Shown: positions 22,541-35,060 of the stretch, piece by piece
How positions within the stretch are numbered: the stretch's first letter is position 1
How the letters are laid out: each line of letters begins with the position of its first letter
Origin: Phoenix dactylifera
Lineage: Eukaryota; Streptophyta; Magnoliopsida; Arecales; Arecaceae
NCBI RefSeq assembly: GCF_009389715.1
Contig: NC_052392.1
Location: 31,017,575-31,081,574 of the forward strand
DNA: 64,000 nucleotides
Direction: 5' to 3'
Made by a program: the position numbers and the translations under genes
The notes under the pieces: generated by a model
The model's database searches: none
What the model saw: the letters and a program-made list of their open reading frames with translations, nothing else
What the model was told of the DNA's origin: nothing

Positions 22541-25500
22541 ATGCAATTTCAAGGTACAATTTTGAGAGAGAAGGGCAGATTCTCAACTTTCTGATGTCAA
22601 GGTTTTTAAGATGAAGCTTTTGTTTGAAGGTGACATGTGAATTGACTGTTCATAGAAGACTATGTGATATCACTCACCACCTGTTGAGAGGTTCACCTGT
22701 TGAACCTCAAACTCTTGGTGATATCAGATTCTTCCTTTCCCTTTCCATAGACAAATTTTAATTTGAACCTTTACTGTTTAGTATCATTGCTTTTTTTTTT
22801 TGCATGAGAAACTGAATTATCTCTTTGATTTGTTTGAATCATATATCTTGTCCTCTATGTCTGTTCTGCTTTATCGGTTGTGCTGCTAATTGTTACGTCT
22901 TGCTAATTAGTGTGATCTATTTATTGTATAAGTGGTCAGCTTGTAAACAGTGTCACTTTTGTAATGCTCCTTATCCTTTTTTTTGGGTGTGTATGTGATC
23001 TATCCATATAAGTGTGGTTGGTTACATATCTTCGCTAAACATTATCGTATAAGCCCGATTTCTTTGATTTCATTTATAAGTTGGCTGAAGAAGTATGATA
23101 CATTTTATTTATCTTTTCCTCACAGGTGGCTACAAAATTGTTTTAGAGTAATTCGACCATTGTCCTTAGTTTTATCTTTTAGAGCTGTCTGTGCTATCTA
23201 CTAAAAGATTTATGTCTCGATAGCTGTTCAGCTAGTGCCATTTCTAATGAATCTGAATAAATTGCTATTGAATCAATAATAATTTAAAAAGGAACCAGAT
23301 TGTCATTTTTATGAGTTTTAGTTATCATTTCAAAGTTAGGAAAGATGTTATGAATGCCTAGTAGTTTGACTTTTAGAGAGAGAGTTTGACAGCCTATTCT
23401 AGTGTAAATTCTATAGCTCATATATTCTCAGTATTCAATGTAGATTTTTTTTAATGTACATATATGAGATATAAAGCAACATATTTCTAATTGTTCCTAT
23501 GCATTTTGCCCATGATACTTGTTCTCATGCTTAATGGTATAAGGCTTTGGGTTGCTGGCCCATGATTTTTGTGAAAACTAGTGAGATGTGCTGTTACAGA
23601 TCCATTCGAGCTATTCATTATCTTTACCAGTGAATTTCTGTGTTGTTACCCTCCCTATCATTGTATGCATGCTAATTCCACCTAATGCTTTCTGAACCAA
23701 TGTCTATTAGCACCACTGCTTGGCAAACAAAAAAAAATTGTTGGTGAATTAAGATTTAGATCTGATGTCATGTCTTTGAAAGTAGTGAAATGCAAACTTC
23801 AAAACTTTACTCTCTTCCCATTAGAAATAGTACATTGATTTCATTTTAGCATCATCTGACTTCGATAAACTGTTGAACTTTTATGCCTCCCCCGAAAATA
23901 ATCTTCTTTTTTTCTTCTCGATAATAGGACCTTTGGTAAGTGTACCAATGGTTCTCTCCACTCAAAGGTAGCTGTCAATTTTGATTTTGAACTCAGTCAA
24001 GCTTTTCGAAATTGCATAAGTAGGCTTATTTTTGACTATCTCTTGGTTATGTCCCACCAATTTCATCAGTTTCTTCTTCTTTCCTTCCAACCGCGCCCCC
24101 TCCTCAGCCCAACCAATTATTTCATCTTTTTTATCTTCCTGATCTTGTGTGCAACTTATTCAACATTTTTGTGTTAGTAATAATTTATCATTGACCTTTG
24201 CCACCTATCTAAAGAGTTGATTTATTTTTCTTTTTCCTTTCCTTTCCTATGTTTGCCCCACTAAGCATTTGATAGTTGGGATTCTCATCTAATTCTTGTT
24301 TTAGGACCCCTTCTTTGGCTCTTGGAATTTTACTACATCTTTTTGACTTGTCTATATCTCTTAAAAATTTGTATTAAACAGAGTTGTATTTCTCTAGCAT
24401 TCACAAGTTATATTTCCTTATTTTTGGATGGCTCCTTTTCCTTTGCTCATTGTTGTTCTAGGCTTATAGCTTTAGTTTATTGTGGGTACTGGGTACTATA
24501 TCTTGCGCCGTGAGTTTTACATCTTTTGCTAGATTTGATATCCTATGCCTCTTTGTTGTTAGTCCAACCTTCTTTGGTCTACTTTATAATTTAGTCTCCT
24601 AAATTGGCATATCAATCCTATGTCTCATTTGTTGTCTTGCATCCAAATAGCTATTGCATCCTTTTCTATGCAAAGATTTAATTTCGCACGTTTGGTTGGT
24701 TTATGTTCTCCTTACCTTGCCTTCCCTTAATAAAAAAGATATGATGTAATAACCTAGGACCTCACCTAAAAGGGCTAGCCATAAGGTAATGTTTGGCTTC
24801 TTTGGCCTTGTACAAGTACTCAAGATCTACCTAGTGCATTGCCAATGTTAGACCAAACCTATGTTTGCATGGGTTCTCTCAAACTCTCTCTTCCCCTCCC
24901 AACCCCTGTTTAAGTTTTGGCATCGTCACCAGGCTAAGGATCAAAATCCAATCAAATCTAATCGCAAACATTGCGATTGGCCTGCGGTCAACTCCAAAAA
25001 GGGCCCGTGCTTTAGTGTCCTTTAGTCCACATAAGTTATGAGTCGGGTCTGTTCGAATACTATTCGTAATAACCCCAGACTTTACCTTAAAAGGTTAGCT
25101 GGGAAGTATTATTTGGGTTTCTTTATCTTGTATAAGTACCTAAGATCTATCCAGCGTACAACCAATGTGGAACTAAACACATGCCTGCACATGTCCTCAA
25201 ATATGATGTGCTACATCAGTTGATTCCTCGGGTATGTCATAATAGCCTCTGATTAATCCCTGCTTTGACGTTGATTATGTTGAATTTCTAAATTATTATA
25301 ACACATTTATTCTGCATCAATTCTTTGCTTAGATTTGGTCTCACATGATGCTACTTTATATCTTGTTGGTGCTGTCTTTCATCTTTTCCATCATTGAGAC
25401 ATCAGATTGGCCCTCTTATTTTGTTTTGTCTTTCCACTCTTGAAATGCATTGTTATTCTTATCTCATACATGACGACTTTCTTTTGGACAAACCTTACTT

Positions 25501-26165
25501 CGCATGTTTGTCAGAAGGCACTAAGTTTATAACGTTCCACATCAATTATCTGTCACCATTATCGTGACATTTTTGCAGCTTACTTTCTTGTTACGTTCAC
25601 TTTGTGCACGTCAATCTCTCAAATCTTGACACTTGTTTCTCTCCCCAGTCACAATCAGTGTTTGATTAATAACAAACTTAGCTTCTTTTATTGCTGTCTG
25701 TGGTGTCTCTTGTGCCTCGGCCACTTATTCTTTTAACCTACAATATCACATTATTTTTTTATACGTTGACACTAATTGACTTTGTCAGTAAACCTGCTAA
25801 CTGCTAGTTCAATTTGTCAGCCAATTCACACTTTGCTCTAAATTGTCAGTCTTCTCATTTTTTCCAGTTTCCTCAAAAAAATAAATTGTCTCCTCATCCA
25901 GTTTTTTTTTTCTGCTGGGTTTGCCGATCAGTGTCACCTTATCATTTTGCTATCTGCTCAAGGCTTCATCAAGAGAGATTAGGTCACTTCCTAAGACTTG
26001 TACTCTAATTTTCATGTGCTGCTTTTTTGCTTACCAAAAGTGCTTCATGTAGCTTCTCTTGGCACTATGTTTGTTCTCTTGTAAATTTGCTTAAACATTG
26101 ACATAGTGCTTTTGCTAATGGGCCATGTTTATGGTGCTCGTGGCTCGTTTTTAGTGGTGACTGTG
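22541..26165. other. 3' flank of the trihelix gene and intergenic DNA
   Basis: No coding region is recognised. The possible 3' UTR intron donor is at 22554. The rest is T-rich intron-like or intergenic sequence. A degenerate direct repeat within it is listed separately. Confidence 0.4.
24739..25205 (+). repeat. Two diverged copies of a ~140-bp dispersed repeat
   Basis: Copy one (about 24745-24880) and copy two (about 25065-25200) share the order GTAATAACC, CCTNAAAAGGNTAGC, CTTGTANAAGTAC, AAGATCTANCCAG, CCAATGT, AAAC then TGCATG/TGCACATG. The shared block looks like part of a promoter region of a dispersed non-autonomous plant element. The element type is not decided. Confidence 0.5.
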
Positions 26166-26619
26166 CACCTTATGTACTATTTTAGCTCACCTTTGAACTC
26201 CATACCTTGTTGTCTTCACCGTAGTAGTACCATTTTTTCAATTTCTCTTTCACTACATGTATGCTTTTGTTGGTTTGTCTTTTTCATTGAAAACACATGG
26301 ATGGTGGAGGCAGGAAAAAAAAATTTGGTATGGTGACTATGCATTTTATACTTATTTTGTATGTTGGCTTTTCCATGCTTTAAAGGGAATAATTGGCAAA
26401 GGAGAATTAGTAAAGCTGATTCATTATCAGGTTTGATGGTCTTGTTATGTTCATGGCTTATAGCTTGTTATGTATTGAATCATCTGTCTCCTTTTTTCAT
26501 CTGTATATTCATGTGTATATATGTTTATGGATGGTATATTTTTAGAATTCGTACATAATTCTATTATATGACATGACCTCAGCGTGTCTTCTACTCGTAG
26601 ACTTAGGCCTCATGATCAA

Positions 26620-27425
26620 GGTTTTAAAACTTATTTTTGGTTTCATTCCCTTACGTAGGGTTTCGGTTCTCACACCTTTGTTCCGAGTTTCATAGTTTTA
26701 GTGAGAAAACAGACAAAATTAAAAAAAGAAAAAAATCAAGGTGTGTTACATCACATCATTTTGCTATTACACCGTATTTATCTATGCTAATAACTTATGT
26801 AGTTTCAGTAATTTTTGGTTGAATTTGAACTATATTAAAGTTTAATGTACTAAATGTATTAAATGAATGTACTAACCTATTTAGCAGAATACCAAACATC
26901 ACTTAATCAAGCATAAATTAACAACTATATAACTATATATTATTAACTAAATATACCTGTTTAGTACCATTTACTGTTGCAGGTGGGCCATGCAAATCAT
27001 TGTCATTGCAGCATGTTTATGATTATTGGTGGAGACGAGGATAAAATGAGATTTCTCGTCACCATATTTAATTCTAATAGCGTTGAGATATTGGCTACTT
27101 CATAACTTAAAAATTCACATTAAGATTACATCTTACTTTCTATTAATGAAGTTTAGATGAAAATAAACCTTGTTTAAATCATTGTAGCTGTAAATAAATG
27201 TGTGACTGATTATATGATGAAGTTAAAATGCATTAAATCTATTTGCTTGTTAACGCATCTTCCACGCCCCAGCCACCGCGAACCCCCCCCCCCCCCCCCC
27301 CCCAAAAAAAAATAAAAAGGTCATTTTGGTTGAAACGGCTAAACCGACCGAAATCAGCAAAACCTGACCGAAACCCAAAGGATTAGGGCTGGTCCTGGCT
27401 TCAGTCAAAATTTTAAAACATGCTC
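26620..27425. mobile_element. Insertion private to duplication copy A, MITE-like ends
   Basis: This ~0.8 kb segment has no counterpart in copy B. Its two ends both show a TTTTAAAAC/GTTTTAAAA-type motif in inverse orientation (AAGGTTTTAAAAC at the left, AAAATTTTAAAACATG at the right). The interior holds a run of 21 C (27283-27303) followed by A, and CGACCGAAAT/CTGACCGAAAC repeats. No coding content was seen. Exact ends and target duplication are not fixed. Confidence 0.4.
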
Positions 27426-28767
27426 ATAATCGTGCATGTGGAGTTTTCCTTATTTGTTTGAACTGTGGCTTGCCATGTTTCGGTTGCCTTAACCTTGATT
27501 CTAATGCTGGTGTCATTAATTTCTTTCAATACTCTGGTCATATAGTCCATAAACAACAATTTATTTGGAGGGTTGCTGATTTTGGGGGTTAGAGATCAAG
27601 CTTCAGGGTTTTATAACCATTTTGGTCAGGGTAGATATGAATTGCAATAGGCAGTATTAGCTTGAAGGTTAATAGCTAGGGAGGTTTTAGCTAGAGCATG
27701 GACCTCAGAATTGGATATGGAGACGTGTTTAAGTGTTTGACTTGGTAAGAGAGAGGGGGGGGAGCCTGGAAAAAAGTAGAAAAAAATAATAAATATATGT
27801 TTAAATATCGTACCAAAGAAAACATTATAAGAATTAGTTGTTGAGGCCTTCAAATGTAAATGTTTCTTATTTAAGCTTAATAAGCTCAAGGATTCTAGGA
27901 AAATGTTCTTTCACAAAGTTATTTTAATATCTACATTCTTGATCAATCTGGAAAAAGAATAAAAGCTCACTTTTAACGCTGTTATAGTGGGTTGAACTCA
28001 TTATTGGAAGGATCTATCTCTCAACCAATTTTCAAAAACTGCAATGGAAAAAAATTAATGTCTGCAAGTCTTTGATGTGCATCTGATTCGATATGTACCC
28101 ATTAGGATTGTAGGAGCTGGACACGAGTGTCCAAATAACACAGGATTTTTCTATCTAGTCCTTCGAGGACCTAACAAAGACAGAGGTGCCCCTTGTGCTT
28201 AGTCCAGGTACCTTTGAAAATTAATGCGCATTACTAATTTATTTCTTGGTTGATAATTCCTAATCAGATAGTTACTATCGACAAGGGAAGAAAGATAGTG
28301 TTATTTGTGGGAAGTAATACATTTGTGATCATTAACAATTTTTTTGGCCTCATTATATGTAGCTTTTGATTTTTGCCCTTTCCTTTTCTTTTTTGTGTGG
28401 GCTTGGGTTTATGTTTGAATGAGCCACACTTTATGGTTTTATGATCTGTCAGTTAGATCTGTGTAAGACAAGTTTTGAAGAGGGGCAAAACAATTCTGAA
28501 AATCAAAGAATCAGTGTCTGTACTGTCTTATCAAAGCTAAGTAAACTAACAACCTCATTTGTAATATCATATGATGAGAATGTGTCCACATTTATGGCTA
28601 TCAATTAGTGTTCTCTTAGATACCTGATTCACTGGCTCGCCCATATCCAGTTTGGATTCATAATTCTCAATTTGCTCTTCCTTGGTGAACTGGGTTCACC
28701 TACAGTAGGAACATTTATGTTTAGTCTTAGAACATCATTTTTTATTGTTGATTAATGAAGTATTTTT

Positions 28768-28925
28768 TAGGAGCCTTTGCTTGGTGCAGTGGTAAAGGCT
28801 TGGGCCGACAAGTGCAATGGCACGGGTTCGAGTATTGGGGCAGCCACTTTGTGTACATAAAAAAAGCCAAAGGTTAGGTTTGTCCCTAGTTTGCCCCTAC
28901 TAGGATCATGTATTGTTGGGAATAT
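28768..28925 (+). mobile_element. tRNA-derived SINE
   Basis: It begins GGAGCCTTTGCTTGGTGCAG and has a box A-like TTGGTGCAGTGGTAAAGG. A box B core, GGGTTCGAGTATT, follows about 35 bases later, as in a tRNA promoter. A non-tRNA body ending near CCCCTACTAGGATCATG follows. It lies in duplication copy A. The family resembles but is not identical to the Au-type copy at 30.03 kb. Confidence 0.6.
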
Positions 28926-29364
28926 AACTGGTAATGATGTCTCATTTATGAAATATTTTTTGACAAATATGGTTTAGATTTATCAAGACAAAATTGGTTA
29001 CAAGAAGCTACATGGGGTAATTCACTGTTTCTAGAAATTATTTAATTAAGTCTTCATTAAGAATTCTGATTTGCTAAAAATTTTGTACGAACTGAAGCAT
29101 ATTGCAAATTCGTTTGATTTGTGTCAATTTGATATGAATTTCATTCAAATCAAATGATCTACAGCAACCAATACATCTCATGGTAACAAAAATGAATCCC
29201 TCCAGATTTAGTGAATTAGGTAATAATGATAGTACCAATTACTTATTTAGTCTTATCATTGATTTTTTCGACAAGTAATACATTTTGTCGAGCCTTTATT
29301 TCTTCCAGTAGTATCTGTTTATTTGGAGGTTTGAGTTATAGCGTTATTCTTCTTTGGAGACTAT

Positions 29365-30600
29365 TTAAGTAGGACTGCAAATGAGCCAAGATGTTCATGA
29401 ACAGCTCGGGATTGGGTTGCTAAAAGCTCTTTGGATTTGCTTAGATAGGAAATAAGCTGAAAACAAAATCTATTGCTCAGATATAAATAAGCTGAGCCTC
29501 AAAGCTAAAGGCTTGTGAAAATATGAAGGAGCTTGGCTTGGCTCAGTAAGAAGCTTGTTCAAGCTTGCTCAGATCTCATACAAGCAAAGCTTGAACATCT
29601 TCCCTTAAGCTCCACTATAAAGGAAATTGGGCGGGGAAGGGTTGAATAGCTATGAAGCACGAATATTGGTACGAGATACCATCTATGACATGATATGGAT
29701 AAGTCAATATGGCAAATCTTGAAAGAGTAGGATATGATATGGCTATGATGTGTCAATGAATGTATATGTATTTTATACATTCATATATGCAAACATTTGT
29801 ATTTTATACATTCATATATGCAAACATACACAAATATATATACATATACATATACATATCTGTGTGCGTAAAAAAGCATCTAGAAAGCATATTATGCTTT
29901 CAAAATGGCGTAGTGCATGCTTTATACAATAGCATTGAGTTATACCATCTCATCATTTAGGCATTATTAAAATCCATGGAGCCCAATCCATACTTCATAT
30001 TTAAATATTAACATTATAGATAATAAAATGAGGGCTGGCCTTGGTGCAACAATAAGGTTGCACCATTTTGACCTAGGTGTCACTGGTTCGATACATGGAA
30101 GCAGTTTTTCTGTACACGGGGTTTAGGCTGCATATATTTGACCCTCGCTAAACCCTGTAGTGGCAAGACCTTCGTGCATTGCGATGTCCCCTTTTTTTCA
30201 GACTAACATGAAAAGGCTAACATAAAATAGGAAAGAAAATGCCCTCCCCCTCATTCTTTGAGGTAGTAGGGAAATATCTCGATTTTCGTGTGACTATCCA
30301 TTGCATTTTTTTTAATAAAACCTGAAAAATAGGATAACATATTTGAGAAGAATCTGACAAGTATTGATTTCCGATATGTATCCATTATAGGAGTAGCTTA
30401 TGATTTGAATATCTAGGCTTAAAATACTTGTAAAAGTTTGTCTCCATAGTATCTCATATGACAAGAGGCTTCTAGTTAGAGACTCGGATTGAGCCACTAG
30501 GGCTCGATTAGCTCTTTCATATAGCAAGGCAAGTCTGAGTAGCATGCTACTTGGCTTGGCTAATTGGAGCTATATATATAGGTGGAGTAGCTTATCCTTG
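29365..30600. mobile_element. AGCTTG-rich repeat insertion in copy A, carrying a nested SINE
   Basis: Copy B lacks this segment: the flanking homology jumps from about 29.36 to about 30.65 kb. The ends are rich in GAGCC/GGCTC, AAGCTTG and CTTGGCTTGG motifs in opposite orientations (29.38-29.62 and 30.47-30.57), typical of a widespread plant non-autonomous DNA element. Inside are a tandem pair of a roughly 46-bp TATGTATTTTATACATTCAT unit (29.76-29.83) and an Au SINE. Precise ends are not determined. Confidence 0.45.
30027..30200 (+). mobile_element. Au-type SINE
   Basis: The order matches plant Au SINEs: GGCCTTGGTGCAACAATAAG (box A region), TTGCACCATTTTGACC, GTCACTGGTTCGATACATGG (box B), AGCAGTTTTTCTGTAC, then GGCTGCATATATTTGACCC, AAACCCTGTAGTGGCAAGACC, GTGCATTG and a terminal T run. 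Nearly full length and in plus orientation. Confidence 0.8.
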
Positions 30601-30930
30601 TTGTATAATTGAAGCCTTCTAAGCACTTTCACTCTTTTTTCGCTAATAATATATGGAGGGAAAACAAGTTTAGAGATTTTGTGATTTGATTTTTTTCCTT
30701 GTCTGGTATCGCTCTCTTTTATTATGTTTGTTCATGGGCATGCATATCAGGTCAATTATTTCATATCTCAGTTTCTTAGTTTGATTGCTTTTCTGTGTTT
30801 CATTTATCTTAAATAAGCTTCCTATGGTTTCTAAGATCTTATCAAATATCCCCCTCATCTCCAGTAACTGACATTTAACAAACTTCTCTCTTTTTTCTTT
30901 CTTTCCTTTTCTTTTTTTTGACTTTCACAG

Positions 30931-31049
30931 GTTTATCCAAAGAGGCAACACATGTCCCATTTTCTGTTCGTGCTATTAAAGATCTTTTTAAGTTCCCTGG
31001 TTTACAGAAGAACGTAGAGGGCTCTAAAATTAAACTTCTGCCAGCCAAG
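30931..31049 (+). other. Exon-like segment of an unrecognised gene (copy A)
   Basis: A 119-nt segment sits between a strong acceptor (polypyrimidine tract then TTTCACAG) and a strong donor (CCAAG|GTAAGC). It is open in one frame through its whole length, reading SKEATHVPFSVRAIKDL then GSKIKLLPAK. The paralogous segment at 41960 keeps the acceptor, the donor and the VPFS...DL core but has an in-frame stop. The start is phase 2 and the end phase 0. I do not recognise the protein and found no partner exons, so it may be a relic exon or part of an unannotated plus-strand gene or 3' UTR. Confidence 0.4.
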
Positions 31050-31966
31050 GTAAGCTTCCATACTGTGGAGTTAGTAAAGTTAGAGATGTGGTTTTTAGTC
31101 TTGTGCGCAGAGGACATGAAAGAAAAATCAGAATAATCTACATTGAAACTAAGCAAACTCAACTTTTTCTTTTCTTTTTGATTTTTTGTGGGAGGGGAGA
31201 TAGAGATAGGATCCTTTTTCTCAGAAAAAAAAGAGAGAGGGGAAATTTTTGGGTTTTTAGAAGGTCTAACAAGTATTCATTCTTAAAATCGACAAGGCTA
31301 TCTTTCTCCTCTTCCTTTCTGATACAAAGCAGGAAGCACCAGGAAAAAAGACATGAACATGAAGCTTGAAAGAGACGATCCACTTATTTGGTGATCGCAT
31401 GCGTAAATGCATGGGACTAGTTGAGAACTATGGTATCAAGAGAATGATTTCATTCAGTAAATTGTTTGATCAAATCATTACTTCTTTAGAAGCGCAATTT
31501 ATGGCCATCATAATAAAATACTTTCTGAATTTTTTTCTGAAATATTAGTTTTGGCATGTGCAATGAATGTGAGATTTAACATTTGATGGATAGCTATGAT
31601 CTATATAATTCTAGATTTTTATTCCTTATTATCCAAGTTAATAAATGCAATCCTACTTTTGCTTGTATAACTTTTCTTTTCCTTTTTTTCCCTTTGAGAT
31701 AATTAACCGAAAAATCTAATTTATTGAAGAAAAATCCTTTCTTGAAAGAAATTAGTCAGTTGAATATACTTAGCCAAGTCCTTGCATTATGCAGGGAACT
31801 AAGCGAATGCATGTGAAATATATTCTTTCTACAATAAGGTATAATTAAGATAATGTTCAGCATAATTTCCAAAATTGCTATTCTGGCATAAGTAAATGTG
31901 TTGTATGTGTTCTATGCACCTGCAAAGAATAGATAATGAATATAATGATTATTATAAAAAAATAAA

Positions 31967-33690
31967 GGAAAAATTATAGTGACACCCCTTCAACTTTCCA
32001 TGTTTTGCACTTACACCCCAAAACTTCTTTTTTTTTTTTCCAACTAGACCTCAAAACATATTACTTGGTTGCAATGTACCCCATCTTTCCATCTTCATTA
32101 GGATATGTGAGCATGTGATTGTCATGTGACAACTTCAGATACTATATTCCATAAATACCCTTTCCTCTTGGATTAGGAGAAGGGTTAGTTTTTGGAAAAA
32201 TTATGGTGACATCCCTTCAACTTTTCATGATTTGTGCTTACTCACCAATACTTCTAATGTTGTGAATTAGACCCCAATACCCTTCCCTCCTTGTTCCTCT
32301 TTCTACTGGTTGTGTTTTGCCAGCTTGGTTGAGTGCGATGAAGATAGAGAGGGGAGGAGAGAGTGGAACCTAATATTGACGAATCTCAAGCAGCAGATGG
32401 CAATGAAGGCATGGAACAGAATGAAGCCAAGGAAGAAGATGAAGGCATAAATAAGAGGAAGAAAGGCTTTCGTTGTTTTAGAAAGCATGTTGTTGTTTTG
32501 GTACAATTAATTTGTTCTACTTTCTAATATGACAATATATAGGAAGTTACAACATAAGCCACTTCAACGTACCTACATTTCCACTGCCATCCCTTCTTAT
32601 ACGAAAACTTTGTCCCACCACCATTGTCCAAAAAAGGAGTTGCCATCTTGATCTCAACTTCCATGTAACACCGATACATAATGATGAACAAGAAGGGAAA
32701 CAAGAAGCGTAAAACATTTGAGACTAATTAGAAAGGAGATTTTTTAAGGAAAAAAACTTTCCATTACCCACCCTTCATCTTTCCTTCTATCCTTACTACA
32801 ATCCAAGTTGGAGGAGAAAAAAAAAAGGGATCTTTCAAGCAGGAAAAGAAAACTTTGCATTACCCCAAATGGCACACGAGTTTGGAACAAAATAGATCTT
32901 TTTTTTATCTAGAGGAATGAAAAAAGAAGATGAGAGAATCAAATTAGGGTAAAAGGAAATGAAAGAGATAACAAAATCTTATAGGAGAACAAAAGACAAC
33001 TTCGAAAGCTTCCCTCTTTCAACTTGGAGCCATGATTGAGGATTGAAAGTATGAAGCTTAGTTTCTTTGCAGGACTCAGAGAGGAAGAGGTTCCTCATGG
33101 TAGATAAGAGAGAGCGAAATTCCCCAAACCCCATAGTTCTTAAATGTGTCCTCTTTCGAGGCTCGACGGTGTTGAAGGGGCCAATGGGGGCGGCTGGAAG
33201 GTTGGAGAGGAGGGGGCTGTGTCTAATGCAAGGGTCACCATTGGTGGCAGAGGGCGGGGCAAAGGGGGCGAGGAGGGAGAGAGACGTCCCAAGTGAAGAG
33301 GGAAAGGGTTGGGGACTGGGAGAGGGAGACAACAATGAAGAAGAGGAGGGACACGGTGAACAGGGTTCCACTGTCCCAGTCGCCGGCAGTGGAGGAGGCG
33401 ACATCGCAGCTTCGAACGAGGAAACATGGCCATGTCTTGTCTTCTATGAACTTTATTCCTAAAGGATGTCTATGAGTTTGGGAATCATTTGATAAATTGA
33501 GATATGGGATCTCCCCCAGGATAATTTAGTCATTTCATACATACTACTAACGGTGTTAGAGCTCGAATTTATGGCTGGGCCACATTGCAATGAAAAACTA
33601 AGTATTGGGGTCTAATTGAAAAAAAATTAGAAGTTTTGGAGTGTAAGTGCAAATCGCGAAAAGTTGAAGGAATGCCGCTGTAATTTTCTC
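31967..33690. mobile_element. Mutator-like (MULE/Pack-type) element with 9-bp target duplication
   Basis: The ends are inverted repeats of about 60 bp: the left begins GGAAAAATTATAGTGACA and continues CCTTCAACTTTCC, TTTTGCACTTACACCCC, AAAACTTCT. The right end, reversed, begins GAGAAAATTACAGCGGCA and continues CCTTCAACTTTTCGCG, TTTGCACTTACACTCC. The 9-bp AAAAATAAA flanks both sides (31958-31966 and 33691-33699). A second, internal copy of the left end lies at 32196-32260. The interior has no transposase. It contains a relatively GC-rich segment at 33.0-33.45 kb whose minus-strand frame is Pro/Ser-rich. Duplication copy B lacks the insertion. Confidence 0.8.
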
Positions 33691-34630
33691 AAAAATAAAT
33701 TACAGATAATATGTAAAGATTACAACTGATGGGTCACTAAGAAACTTTAGTGTCTAGTTTAAATCTATCTAATAAGAAAACTATATTCATGACTTTCTTT
33801 TCTCTCACAATGAATAATTTGATAGCTTGTTTTCCTTTAATTTAATAGTACCATTTTTGCCAATTTTTCTCTTGCATTTATGGCTATACTTTGTTTCTTC
33901 TTTTCACTGCAAACACTTGGGTGGTGGAAGTAGGGAAACATTTGATATAGCAGCTCTATGCATTTCATACTTCATATGTTGTCTTTACATGCTTTAATAG
34001 GAATGATTGGCAAAGGAGAATTAATAAAGCTGACACCAATATGTCAGGATCAGCTTTGAGAAATACTTTTATGTTCATGTTTTATAGTTTGTTATCTGTT
34101 GAATCTTCTGTCTGTTTTTACCATCTGCTATTTATCCATATATATGTATGATCATATGTTTTACAACTTGCACATATTTCTTTACATGACACAACTGCTC
34201 TATGGCTTCTACTCGTGGACTGAGTCCACTGCATGTGCACATATATTTCTTAACAATTGCTGCACATATTTCTCAACAATTGCTCGAACTGTAGATCATT
34301 GTTAGTTGCTTGTTTTTTTATGTTGAATACTCAGTCATGTACTTTGCAAACAAGCATTGGTTGAGAAGACTGCAGATTCTATGAGAAAGAAATTGAGTTT
34401 TGCATTTATAACCATTTTGGACATGGTACATATAAATTGTGACAGACGTTATAGCTTGGAGGTTATTGGCTAGGGAGATTTTGTTGTCGACTCCTTCGAG
34501 GAACTTGGAGATGTCCCTTGTGCCTAGGGGAGGAGCTGTTGAAAATTAATCATGCATAATAAAATGTTTGGTGGTTGAATTCGTAATTAGGTAGTAATTG
34601 TGGACGAACTAAGAAGTTATTTGTTCAAAG

Positions 34631-34942
34631 CATGGTCTGCTGTACTGTCCTCTATTGCTCGGTACGGGACGTACCATATCGTATTTGGAGGAAACCTATA
34701 TGAAACTTAACTTCGAGTTGGTATAAGCCCTATACCGCCTCGTACCGAGACATACCACCCTGTATGAAGGCGTACCAAGGTGCGTACCAGCCCATATCGA
34801 AGCGTACCGACCTGTATCAAGATGTATCGAGATAAAAATTAGAAAAAATGGCTAGAGAGCTATTTCGGTACAGAAGCATACTGTACTATATCGAACTGAT
34901 AAGGTACCGATATGGTACCCGATACCGAGATTGTGGACCTTG
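34631..34942. mobile_element. hAT-like MITE rich in GGTACC-type palindromes (312 bp copy)
   Basis: The element begins CATGGTCTGCTGTAC and ends GATTGTGGACCTTG; the reversed right end begins CAAGGTCC, matching the left terminus of the second copy at 48795. It is flanked by GTTCAAAG (34623-34630) and GTTTAAAG (34943-34950), an 8-bp target duplication with one later change. The interior is made of GTACCGA, CGTACC, GGTACGG-type steps. Duplication copy A at 28.30-28.33 kb shows the uninterrupted site. Confidence 0.75.
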
Positions 34943-35060
34943 GTTTAAAGTAAAACATTTATGATCATTAACATGTATTCATTTAGATCAAACAAGATGC
35001 CTAAAATCTGAAGTTCACAACTCAGAAAAAAAACATAGAACATTGGGGGTGGGAGGGTGG

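Larger units (their letters stand above)
26170..33730 (+). repeat. Left copy (A) of a diverged tandem segmental duplication
   Basis: Long collinear matches link this block to 33.73-43.17 kb. Anchors: 26.22-26.49 with 33.85-34.12 (GGCAAAGGAGAATTA, TAAAGCTGA); 27.61-27.69 with 34.40-34.48 (TATAACCATTTTGG); 28.16-28.28 with 34.49-34.61 (TCCTTCGAGGA, GAAAATTAAT); 28.32-28.34 with 34.95-34.98 (TGATCATTAAC); 29.20-29.37 with 41.43-41.64 (GATTTAGTGAATTAGGTAA); 30.80-31.97 with 41.84-43.15. The two copies differ by point changes, indels and separate transposon insertions, so the duplication is old. Confidence 0.8.

Noticed and set aside
32979..33404. 141-codon Pro/Ser-rich frame as a protein gene
   Set aside because: It lies inside the Mutator-like element, has antisense frames of similar length and lacks family features; treated as element or captured sequence.
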